Shown: piece after piece, positions 1 through 7,917 of the stretch
Position numbering within the stretch: the first letter of the stretch is position 1
How the letters are laid out: every line of letters begins with the position of its first letter
Assembly (NCBI GenBank): GCA_900540095.1
Contig: UQEO01000025.1
Span: 1 to 23,477, forward strand
DNA: 23,477 nucleotides
Source: an uncultured Collinsella sp.
GTDB lineage: Bacteria > Actinomycetota > Coriobacteriia > Coriobacteriales > Coriobacteriaceae
Direction of reading: 5' to 3'
The notes under the pieces: model-generated
What the model saw: the letters and a program-made list of their open reading frames with translations, nothing else
The model's database searches: none
Told to the model about the DNA's origin: nothing
Position numbers and translations under genes: made by a program

Positions 1-120
1 GGAGCCGCTGTCCTCAATCGACAGCACGGCGCCGTTGAGCATGAGCGAGCGGCCCTTCATAAAGGTGCCGCTCAACGCCGCCTCTTTCCGGAGCGCCTGC
101 ACAAACGTCCCCTGCGCCAT
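1..120 (-). CDS. 5' end of an unidentified gene (40 codons, runs off the window)
   Basis: An open frame starts at an ATG whose complement is 118-120 and runs off the left edge without a stop. A GGAGG Shine-Dalgarno lies a few bases upstream (complement of about 126-130), which supports a real start. The visible residues are MAQGTFVQALRKEAAL followed by GTFMKGRSLMLNGAVLSIE. The stretch 'KGRSLMLNGAVLSIE' loosely resembles the N-terminal repeat seen before SWIM zinc fingers in SNF2-type helicases, but 40 residues are too few to name a family. It reads in the same direction as dnaE but is separated from it by a large inverted repeat. Confidence 0.6.
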   Translation of the reverse strand, partial: MAQGTFVQALRKEAALSGTFMKGRSLMLNGAVLSIEDSGS

Positions 121-140
121 CACTTCCTCCAATCTCACCC

Positions 141-269
141 GGGGTAGCTAATTTGGGACGGGGCTATTTTAGCTACCCCCATATGTCGGTTGAGATGCAT
201 TCCGACCCCGACTCATTCGCCGTCAGTCAAAGGGTAGCTAAAATAGCCCCGTCCCAAATTAGCTACCCC
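141..269. repeat. Pair of inverted 38-bp REP-like elements
   Basis: The segment 141-178 is the exact reverse complement of 232-269, with a 53-base spacer. Each arm is also a hairpin on its own: it begins GGGGTAGCTAA and ends TTAGCTACCCC (11-bp stem) around a loop containing GGGACGGGGCTA. Two head-to-head copies of a self-folding element is the layout of BIME/REP pairs. It sits between the dnaE stop (283) and the start of the next minus-strand gene (120), so a dnaE transcript would fold into a very strong stem here and could end at it. There is no T-run typical of an intrinsic terminator. Confidence 0.85.
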
Positions 270-282
270 GCCAACGCCGTCC

Positions 283-3200
283 TTAAATTACCGTCACTCT
301 GCCTTGGTTACCCACAATCGCCTTTGCCTCTGCCAACAGCGGAATCGAGCGTGCGTTGACCTTGGCCGGCACCTCAGCACGCAGCACGCGCCCGTCGACT
401 TGCTCAATAAAGATCTCCACGCGGTCGCCGCCCGGGTTGGTGGTGAGCACCGTGGCCAGGCGCGCCATATTGCCCTGGCTAAAGCGGCTGTTGGGCACCA
501 TGACTTCAAAGACCTTGGGCTTGTTTTTCTCCTCGCTAAGCTCCAGCGGCACAATCTCCTGCGCGATGATCTGGTCGCCGCGGTCCGAGCGCTCGAGCTT
601 GCCCTTAATGCGCACAAACGCGTCGGACAGCTGCGCGCCGGTCTCGGGATCGACCTCGCCGTACAGATACCCCTCGGCCTCCTTGTAGGTCTTGGGGAAC
701 ACCACGACCGTGGCCTCGCCTTCCATGTCTTCGAGCTGCACGATGCCCATGGGGTCGCCGTTTTTGGTCACGCGCTTGGACACGCTCGAGACCATGCCGG
801 CCCACCACAGCGCCTTGCCCTCGGGAATCTCCTGGTTGATGGTACCGCCCGTGGGGTTTTGCACTTCGTAGCCGGTGTCGATCTGCGAGAACGAGAAGTC
901 GCGCGCCTTGGCTAGCGCATACTCAAACGGGCGCAGCGGGTGGTCCGAGACATAGATGCCCAGAACCTCCTTCTCTTGGCTCAGCTTAAGGTGGCGGTCC
1001 CACTCCTGGCCGTCCGGATCGGGCACGCTCACCTCAAAGCCCGAGCCCTCAACATCGCCGAACATGTCGAAGAACGACGTCTGGCCGCTCGCGCGATCCT
1101 TTTGGCGCTTCACGGCGGCATCGATGATGTTCTCGGGGTTGTTCTTGTCCACAAAGTGCATCATCTGGCGGCGCGGATACCCCGTGGAGTCGAAGGCGCC
1201 TGCCTTGATGAGCGATTCGATCACGCGACGGTTGGCCTGGCTCGAGTCCACGCGCTCGACAAAGTCGTGCAGCGTCTTAAACGGACCGCCCGCCTCGCGC
1301 TCGGCGATAATCGCCTGCGCCACGCCGGTGCCCACGCCGCGGATGCCGGCCAGACCAAAGCGCACGCCCTCCTTGGTAGCCGTGAACTCGGTACCGGACT
1401 CGTTGACATCTGGCGAAAGCACGGGGATGCCGTCGTGACGGCATGCCGAGACGTAGTGAACGATCTTGTCGGTCTTGCCCGTATAGGACGTCAGAACGGC
1501 CGCCATGTACTCGTGCGGATAATGCGCCTTGAGCCACGCCGTCTGCATAACCAGGATGGCGTAGCCAGCGGAGTGCGACTTGTTAAAGGCGTAGGACGCG
1601 AACTCGAGAACATCGTCCCAAATCTTCTGGGCGACCTCGCGCGTGTAGTTGTTCTTGATAGCGCCGTTCATCCAGTGGTCGTAGGTGGTCTCGTCCGAGC
1701 CATCCTCCCAGTGGAGCACCGTCGACGTGAGCAGCTTGATCTTTTTCTTAGCCACGGGCTTACGGATACGCGAGTCCGATTCGCCCTTGGAGAAGCCGCA
1801 CATCTCAACGGAGATGAGCATAACCTGCTCCTGGTAGACCATGGTGCCGTAGGTTTCGCCCAGGATGTCGTCCAGGCGGTCGTCGTAGGAGACCGCCGGC
1901 TCCTTGCCGTTCATACGGTTGATGTAGGACGAGACCATGCCGGCGCCCAGCGGGCCCGGGCGGTACAGGGCGATCAATGCTACGACATGCTTGTACTCGG
2001 TGGGCTTCATGTTCTTGATCGTAGCCGTCATGCCGGCGGACTCGACCTGGAAGACGCCGGCGGTGTGGCCGGAACCCATGAGCTTAAAGATCTCGGGATC
2101 GTCAAAGGGGATCTCTTCCTCTTTGATGTCGATACCGAAGTTCTTTTTGATGTTGGCCTTGGCCTTGGAGATAACCGTCAGCGTGCGCAGGCCCAAGAAG
2201 TCCATCTTGAGCAGGCCCATGTCGGCAACGGTATGGCCCTCGTACTGGGTAATCTCGACGCCGCCCTTGGTGTCGAGCTTGGTGGGCACGTGCTCGTTGA
2301 CGGGGTCACGGCAGATCAGAACGGCGCACGCGTGCACGCCCTCGCCACGGGTGAGGCCCTCAATCGAGAGTGCCGTGTCGATGATGCGGCGGGCGTCGTC
2401 ATCCTTTTTATAGGCCTCGGCAAAGTCGGGGTTAAACAGATCCTCTTTGCCGGGTTGCTTTTCGAGCACCTGCTTGAGCTTGACCTTGGGGTCGCTCGAG
2501 ACCATCTTGGACAGGCGCTGGCCCATGTAGACCGGATAGTCCAGCACGCGCGCGGCGTCGTTGATGGCCTGCTTGGCCTTAATGGTCGAGTAGGTGATGA
2601 CGTGGGTGACCTTCTCGGGGCCGTAGAGCTGGCGAACGTGCTCCACGACCTCGAGGCGCCGCTCATCGTCGAAGTCCATATCGATATCGGGCATCTCGGT
2701 GCGCTGCGGGGACAGGAACCTCTCGAACATCAGGCCGTTCTCGAGCGGGTCGAACGCGGTGATGTTCATGGCGTAGGCGACGATAGCGCCGGCGGCCCAG
2801 CCACCGCCGGGGCCGACGCCGATGCCGTTGTCCTTGGCCCATTGCACGTACTCGGCAACGATCAAAAAGTAGGCGGCAAAGCCCTTGTCGCAAATGACCT
2901 TGTATTCGTACTCAAAGCGCTCTTTGATGTTGACGCCGCCGATCTCGCGCGTGGCCCAGTCGTCGCCGTAGTGCTGGCGCAGGCCCTTCTCGCACTCGCG
3001 GCGGAACTGGCTCTCGTGCGTCTCGCCGGGGTCGAGCAACGGGAAGCGCGGCAGGATGATGGAGTCCCAGTCCAGCTCGACGTAGCACTTGTCGGCGATC
3101 TCGAGCGTGTTGTCGCAGGCCTCGGGGCAATACGGGAACATCGCCCGCATCTCCTCCTCGGTCTTCATGTAAAACTCCGAGCCGGTCATGCGCATGCGGT

Positions 3201-4086
3201 TGGGGTCATCGACCTTGGCGTTCATGCCAATACACATGATGACGTCCTGCACGGGCGCATCCTCGCGGCGCAGGTAGTGGAAGTCGTTGGTGGCGATGAC
3301 CTTGACGCCCACCTGTTTGGCGATATCGATGAGCGTGCGGTCCATCTGCTCGTCGGTCAGGCCGTTGTCGGTGGTGATGCCATGTTCCTGGATCTCGATG
3401 TAGAAGTCGCCGGGGTCGAAGGTATCGCGGAAGGTCTCGGCCCACTTGATGGCGCCCTCCATGTCACCGCGGTCGATGTATTTGGGGATGATGCCCGCGA
3501 TGCAGGCGCTCGTGCAGATCATGCCCTTGGCGTGGCGGCGTAGGTTGTCGAGCGTCACGCGCGGCTTGTAGTAAAAGCCCTGCACGGCGGCCTCGGAAAC
3601 CGTCTGCATCAGGTTGACGTAGCCCTCCTGGTCCTTGGCCAGAAGGATCATATGGTAGAGCTCGGGCTTATGGTCGCGAGCGAGCGTCTCGTCCGGCGTA
3701 AAGTAGACCTCGCAGCCAAAGATGGGTTTGATGACCAGGGGCGGCTTGAGCTCGTCGATATTGCCCTTCTCGTCCCACATGGCCATGTCCTTCACATACT
3801 GGGCATGCTCGCGCGGGTTTTCCTCGGGATCGGGCTCCACCAGCTCGTCGCGGCGGTCCTTTTCCAGGAAGGCCTTGTCGTGGCTCCAGGTTTTGTACTC
3901 GGGCGTGTTGTGGTTGACGGCGTCGCAGGCCAGCGCCAGGTCGGGCACGCCATACATGTAGCCGTGGTCGGTAATGGCCACGGCGGGCATGCCCAGCTCT
4001 ACGGCACGGTTGACCATATCCTGGATACGGGTTGCGCCGTCGAGCATGGAAAAGACAGTGTGGTTGTGCAGATGGACGAATGCCAT
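283..4086 (-). CDS. dnaE: DNA polymerase III subunit alpha
   Basis: This is the replicative polymerase catalytic subunit (1267 aa), adding dNTPs to the primer in the replisome. The N-terminal PHP domain keeps its metal-ligand motifs (HNHTVFSMLDG near residue 6, TDHGYMYG, GCEVYF, NDFHYL). The palm has the catalytic aspartates in PDIDMDFD (about residue 466) and LLKMDFLGL. YRPGPLGAGMV and FNKSHSAGYAI are family hallmarks. A clamp-binding motif QTSFFDMF lies near residue 1004, followed by an OB fold with GIVQLEDMEG. The start ATG has GGAG 9 bases upstream. Oddity: the normally near-invariant GPGRGS loop reads GPGGGW (G428, W430), changing two residues that help bind the incoming triphosphate. 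The region after GESDSRIRKP also departs from the usual RRAMGKK pattern, perhaps a lineage feature. Confidence 0.97.
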   Translation of the reverse strand: MAFVHLHNHTVFSMLDGATRIQDMVNRAVELGMPAVAITDHGYMYGVPDLALACDAVNHNTPEYKTWSHDKAFLEKDRRDELVEPDPEENPREHAQYVKDMAMWDEKGNIDELKPPLVIKPIFGCEVYFTPDETLARDHKPELYHMILLAKDQEGYVNLMQTVSEAAVQGFYYKPRVTLDNLRRHAKGMICTSACIAGIIPKYIDRGDMEGAIKWAETFRDTFDPGDFYIEIQEHGITTDNGLTDEQMDRTLIDIAKQVGVKVIATNDFHYLRREDAPVQDVIMCIGMNAKVDDPNRMRMTGSEFYMKTEEEMRAMFPYCPEACDNTLEIADKCYVELDWDSIILPRFPLLDPGETHESQFRRECEKGLRQHYGDDWATREIGGVNIKERFEYEYKVICDKGFAAYFLIVAEYVQWAKDNGIGVGPGGGWAAGAIVAYAMNITAFDPLENGLMFERFLSPQRTEMPDIDMDFDDERRLEVVEHVRQLYGPEKVTHVITYSTIKAKQAINDAARVLDYPVYMGQRLSKMVSSDPKVKLKQVLEKQPGKEDLFNPDFAEAYKKDDDARRIIDTALSIEGLTRGEGVHACAVLICRDPVNEHVPTKLDTKGGVEITQYEGHTVADMGLLKMDFLGLRTLTVISKAKANIKKNFGIDIKEEEIPFDDPEIFKLMGSGHTAGVFQVESAGMTATIKNMKPTEYKHVVALIALYRPGPLGAGMVSSYINRMNGKEPAVSYDDRLDDILGETYGTMVYQEQVMLISVEMCGFSKGESDSRIRKPVAKKKIKLLTSTVLHWEDGSDETTYDHWMNGAIKNNYTREVAQKIWDDVLEFASYAFNKSHSAGYAILVMQTAWLKAHYPHEYMAAVLTSYTGKTDKIVHYVSACRHDGIPVLSPDVNESGTEFTATKEGVRFGLAGIRGVGTGVAQAIIAEREAGGPFKTLHDFVERVDSSQANRRVIESLIKAGAFDSTGYPRRQMMHFVDKNNPENIIDAAVKRQKDRASGQTSFFDMFGDVEGSGFEVSVPDPDGQEWDRHLKLSQEKEVLGIYVSDHPLRPFEYALAKARDFSFSQIDTGYEVQNPTGGTINQEIPEGKALWWAGMVSSVSKRVTKNGDPMGIVQLEDMEGEATVVVFPKTYKEAEGYLYGEVDPETGAQLSDAFVRIKGKLERSDRGDQIIAQEIVPLELSEEKNKPKVFEVMVPNSRFSQGNMARLATVLTTNPGGDRVEIFIEQVDGRVLRAEVPAKVNARSIPLLAEAKAIVGNQGRVTVI

Positions 4087-4125
4087 GTGATGAGCTCCGA
4101 TGCGGGTTCGTGTTCTGACTGAACG

Positions 4126-4131
4126 ATTTTA
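4126..4131 (-). promoter_or_regulatory. Possible -10 box of dnaE
   Basis: On the minus strand a TAAAAT hexamer lies about 40 bases upstream of the dnaE ATG, leaving a leader of roughly 33 bases with the Shine-Dalgarno. No convincing -35 box is seen at 16-18 bases, so this is a weak pattern-based call. Confidence 0.3.
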
Positions 4132-4186
4132 CCGCACGGCGCGGACGGCACCCGAACCTAGCCAAACCAACACGGCTCCTATTGAG

Positions 4187-4249
4187 TTGCGGTGAAATGC
4201 GGACTGTTTGGCGGCTTTTTTGGCCAAAACAGTCCGTATTCCACCGCAA
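4187..4249. repeat. Long imperfect inverted repeat between addA and dnaE
   Basis: The left arm from 4187 (TTGCGGTGAAATGCGGACTG...) pairs with the right arm ending at 4249 over about 26 bases, with one mismatch, one G-T wobble and a small bulge near the loop. It begins 12 bases past the end of the addA nuclease frame and lies before the dnaE promoter. It could stop addA transcripts, but no T-run follows the stem on the minus strand; the run of six T/A lies in the loop instead. It may be a dispersed repeat. Confidence 0.7.
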
Positions 4250-4261
4250 GTTATCTGAGGG

Positions 4262-4833
4262 CTAGAGGTTGTAGGTGACTACTTGAGGTTCGGCGGGTTC
4301 GACGAAGATGGTTGGATTCGCCTGCTCCACGCGGACGAACTTGACGGTCACGGCCTCAAAGCCCGCCTTGTGCAACACGTCGGCGTAAACGCGCGCCTGC
4401 AGAGCGTGCTTCTCGAGCAGCTGGTCCGGCGTTTCGTCCGGCGTGCCGCCCGTCTTATAGTCGATGACCAGCGCGCGTGACGGATCGGCCGGGTCGGTCG
4501 CCAAAGCGTCGATGGCGCCTTCGGCATATGCACCGTAGCGGGCGATGTCCTCGTCCTCGCAGCCCAGCGAGAAGAACGGCACTTCGGCGCGAACGCACGG
4601 CCATGCGAGCAGCTCGGCACGAACCGACGACTTGAGCCAGCGATCCAGAGCGACATCGAAGCGCTCGCGCTGTTCTGGCGTCAAGCGCCACAGGCGAGCC
4701 AGGGCGTCGGCACGCTCAGCAGGCAGCGCATCGGCACCCATCTCGATGAGCCACTGGCAGGCAGCATGGAAGGCCGAGCCCAGCGCCATGGGATTGCCGG
4801 CGGGCCCGTCCCCGGTTCTTCTCGCCGCCCCCC
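4262..4833 (-). pseudogene. addA: Detached AddA C-terminal nuclease domain (out of frame with the helicase)
   Basis: This segment is in a different frame from the upstream helicase and continues it after a likely lost base at 4828-4833. It encodes the RecB-family PD-(D/E)XK nuclease end of AddA: ALGSAFH (conserved His), GAIDALA (Asp), ALVIDYKTGG (Asp-x-Lys) and QARVYADVL (Gln...Tyr), ending at QVVTYNL. If one more C were present in the 4828-4833 run, the helicase frame would read through into AARRTGDGPAGNPMALGSAFH and give one protein of about 1217 residues, the usual AddA length. An internal ATG at 4789 exists but has no Shine-Dalgarno before it. So it is either dead, restored by slippage, or split by a sequencing error. 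Confidence 0.85.
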
Positions 4834-7800
4834 ACCCCCGTCCGCATCCGTCATCTCCGAGCCATCCGACTCCGCATCATCGCCTGCCTCGTCCATGGGC
4901 ACGCGCGTCTCGGCGGCACGGTCCTCGGCCTCGGCATGCAGAGTCACGGCAATCGACGAATAGCTGTACGAATCACGCGCCGGGAACGGACATATCCCCA
5001 TGCGCACGCCCGCCGCCTGGGGATACACAAGCTCAAACGAATCGGGCTCGGGGTCGGCAGGACCGGGGACGGTTGTACTGGCCGAATCGTCGGCAGCATC
5101 TGTATCGGCATCACCGCGAACGAGCCTGCCCTCGTCATCCAGCGAAGCGTTGGCCTCAAACGTCTGCTCGCCAAAGGTAAAGTCCGAAAGCGAAATGAGC
5201 TCGTAGTCGCCCGGCTGGGAGTTGTCGAACACCAGGCGGTCGGCATCGAGCTGCGGCATGTCCAGAGCGTCGGTCGGCAAAATACGGCGCAGCACGTCGT
5301 AGGTCAGATCGGTCTCGACGTCGAAGATCGGCGCCGTCACCTTGCCACGGCTCACGCCGGCATCCATCGCCAGAATGACCAGCTCTCGCGCACGCGTCAT
5401 GGCGACATAGAGCAAGCGGGCCCGCTCCTCGAGCGAAAGCCGCAGGTCGTCGTTGCGCAGGCGAGCAAATGCCTCGGCGGGAGAACCCGTCGCACAGACG
5501 TCCTCCATGAGCTCCGGCGGTAGCCACAGCGACGTGCCCTTGCCCTTAAACGCGTGCTCAAACTGCTTTTTGACGTCGTCGCCCTTCACAAAGGTTCCGT
5601 CGGCGAGCTTAACGCCGTCGAAGCGTGCCGGCAGTGCCACGACCTGCGCTCCTCCCTCGACGCGACCCATCTGTGCCGCACCCGAGGATTTGCGCACGCC
5701 AAAGCACTCGGCGACCGCCACGACCGGATATTCCAGACCCTTGGAGGCGTGAACCGTCATGATGCGCACCGCGCCGTCGTCCTCCTCGTTGAGAGCACCC
5801 GGGGCTTCCTTGCCCGCCAAGAAGCGGTCGAAGGCCAGCGCGATGGAACGCGGCGAGTTGCCGAACTCGGCCTCCGCCTCGGCCACGGCGTCGAGCGCCT
5901 TGAGCACGTTGGCGGCAATGGCCTTGCCCTCGGGACCGCGCTGTGCCAGACGAACAAACCAGCCGGAGGCGTTGACCACGTCGCGCGCGATGGCGGCGAA
6001 CGAATCGCGGCCCACGCGACGAAGCGCATACCGCAGTACCTCGCGGGCGCGCGTCACGAGCGGCAGATCTTGCAGACCCGGCACGTCGAAATCACTCATG
6101 ATGCCCGCGTCGATATTCCGGCGCGAGGTCTCCCCCGTCTCGCTATCGAGCTTGGTCGCCAGCGCCAGGAACTCCTGAGCGCCGAGCGCAAACATCGGCG
6201 AGGCGAACAGCGGCATAAGGCCCTGCGCCGTATCGGCCGGATTGGCGAGCGCACATACCAGGGCGCGCACCGTCTGCACCTCGGCTGCTTGGGCAAAGAC
6301 CGAGCCGCCCGCGATGACGCAGTCGAGCCCCTGGTCGCGGAAGGCCTGGGCGTAGACGTCGGCGTTGGTCATGCGGCCCAGTAGCAGCACCATGCCGCCC
6401 TGAGGCTGGCCGGCATCGGCAAGCGCGCGGAAGCGCTCGGCGATCGCACGGGCCTTGGCCTGTGTGCGCTCCTGCATGCTGCCGCCGGCAACAAAGAGGG
6501 CTTGGCGACGCGAGGCGTCTGCCACCAGCGTGTCCTTGCGGCCGTCGCTCGCCTCAAGATCCAAAAAGCCCTGCATCAGGCCGCCGTCATCGCCGTCGAA
6601 AACGCGTGCCACATAACGCAGCACCTCGTCATGGCTGCGGAAGTTGCGCACGAGCTTGACGAGCTCGCCAGCAGGGGCGTCGGCCACGACAGTCGCCTCG
6701 GGCGCGGCAGTCGAGCCCACCTTGCGCTCCTGGCGACGGAAGACCTCGACCTCGGCGCCGCGGAAGCGGTAGATCGACTGCTGCGCATCGCCCACGGTAC
6801 AAAGCGCACGCTCCCCCGCGCCGGTCAGGTAACGGATCAGGTCGACCTGCATCTGGTCGGTATCCTGGAACTCGTCGATCATGACCATCTTAAAGCGGCC
6901 CTCGTAGGCGGCTCGGATGGCGGGATAATCGCGCAGCGCCTCATATGCCATGCGCAGCAGATCGTTATTGTCGAGCGCGGACTGGTTGGCCTTGAGCGCA
7001 CGGTACTCCGCCTCCACGGAACGGGCCAGGCCCACCAGCGCATCGAGCGCCGGGCCACCGCAGGCAAGCACGATATTGATAAACGCATCGGCGGCCTCGG
7101 CCTTGAGCAGCTCGACCTGCTCCTTAGGGAATGCCTTGCTCGCGCGCGGCATGGTGCACGACATCATGAGTCGCGCTGCATCGGCCATGGTCTTGCCGCT
7201 CGCCTCGAACGCGTCAATGGCGTCGAGTGCCATCTGCGCCTTCTCGGTCGCGGCCTTGCTTGCGCCCAGCGCTGCGCGATAGGCATCGGCGAGTGCCGAG
7301 GTATCGGCCTGGCCGCGCGCCACGCACACGTCGTCCATACCGCCCGGCAACTGGCTCGACAGCTCCAGCAGGTCGCGCACCAGGCCCTTGATGGTCGTGC
7401 CGGTGCCAAAGGAACCGCCCTCGCCCGCCATGGGATACCAGGCATAGAGGGCCTTGAGCGATGCCGCGAGCTCGGGGGCGGCATCGGGCGCCGTCGCGCG
7501 GGCCAGCACATGCTCAACAGCCTGGTCCATAAGCTCGTCGGTATCGGTGAGCACCGTGAACTCGGGGTCGATGCCCAGCTCCAGCGCATGCGCGCGCAGG
7601 ATACGCGAGCACATGCCGTGAATGGTCGAAATCCACGCGTCGTCGACGGTCAGCGCTTCCTCGTCCATGCCCTCGTCGATAAGCGCACGGCGCACGCGGT
7701 CACGGATCTCGGCCGCGGCATCTTTGGTAAAGGTAATGGCGAGCACCTGGTCCAGATGCTCAACGAACGGACCGGATTCGGGCGAGAGCGCATAGACGAT

Positions 7801-7914
7801 GCGGCGCGTGAGGGTAAAGGTCTTACCCGAACCGGCGCCCGCCGGGACAAACAGCGGGCGGCCGGGCGTTTTGACAATCTGCAGCTGTTGCGGCATCAAA
7901 GTCGAAAGATCCAT
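4681..7914 (-). CDS. addA: AddA-type UvrD/Rep helicase, frameshifted before its nuclease domain
   Basis: This is the helicase subunit of an AddAB/RexAB-type break-processing enzyme, which unwinds and degrades DNA ends before RecA loading. Superfamily 1A motifs are in order: Walker A PAGAGSGKTFTL (residue ~23), ITFTKDAAAEIRDRV, Walker B MVMIDEFQDTD (~343), GDAQQSIYRFRGA, RNFRSHDEVL, MTVHASKGLEYPV (~715) and LLYVAMTRARE (~835). The frame diverges near residue 1027 at the C6-A-C5 tract 4828-4839 (plus strand). It then runs through about 50 unrelated residues to a stop at 4681, while the true C-terminal nuclease continues in another frame at 4262-4833. The ATG follows the addB stop by 3 bases, and its AGGAGG lies inside the last addB codons, so the two are translationally coupled. 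Confidence 0.9.
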   Translation of the reverse strand: MDLSTLMPQQLQIVKTPGRPLFVPAGAGSGKTFTLTRRIVYALSPESGPFVEHLDQVLAITFTKDAAAEIRDRVRRALIDEGMDEEALTVDDAWISTIHGMCSRILRAHALELGIDPEFTVLTDTDELMDQAVEHVLARATAPDAAPELAASLKALYAWYPMAGEGGSFGTGTTIKGLVRDLLELSSQLPGGMDDVCVARGQADTSALADAYRAALGASKAATEKAQMALDAIDAFEASGKTMADAARLMMSCTMPRASKAFPKEQVELLKAEAADAFINIVLACGGPALDALVGLARSVEAEYRALKANQSALDNNDLLRMAYEALRDYPAIRAAYEGRFKMVMIDEFQDTDQMQVDLIRYLTGAGERALCTVGDAQQSIYRFRGAEVEVFRRQERKVGSTAAPEATVVADAPAGELVKLVRNFRSHDEVLRYVARVFDGDDGGLMQGFLDLEASDGRKDTLVADASRRQALFVAGGSMQERTQAKARAIAERFRALADAGQPQGGMVLLLGRMTNADVYAQAFRDQGLDCVIAGGSVFAQAAEVQTVRALVCALANPADTAQGLMPLFASPMFALGAQEFLALATKLDSETGETSRRNIDAGIMSDFDVPGLQDLPLVTRAREVLRYALRRVGRDSFAAIARDVVNASGWFVRLAQRGPEGKAIAANVLKALDAVAEAEAEFGNSPRSIALAFDRFLAGKEAPGALNEEDDGAVRIMTVHASKGLEYPVVAVAECFGVRKSSGAAQMGRVEGGAQVVALPARFDGVKLADGTFVKGDDVKKQFEHAFKGKGTSLWLPPELMEDVCATGSPAEAFARLRNDDLRLSLEERARLLYVAMTRARELVILAMDAGVSRGKVTAPIFDVETDLTYDVLRRILPTDALDMPQLDADRLVFDNSQPGDYELISLSDFTFGEQTFEANASLDDEGRLVRGDADTDAADDSASTTVPGPADPEPDSFELVYPQAAGVRMGICPFPARDSYSYSSIAVTLHAEAEDRAAETRVPMDEAGDDAESDGSEMTDADGGGGRREEPGTGPPAIPWRWARPSMLPASGSSRWVPMRCLLSVPTPWLACGA

Positions 7915-7917
7915 GGT

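Noticed and set aside
940..3543. Very long plus-strand open frame (867 codons) opposite dnaE
   Set aside because: It lies fully antisense to dnaE, shows no family motif, and is the usual mirror frame of GC-rich codon third positions. No ribosome site was seen at its start.
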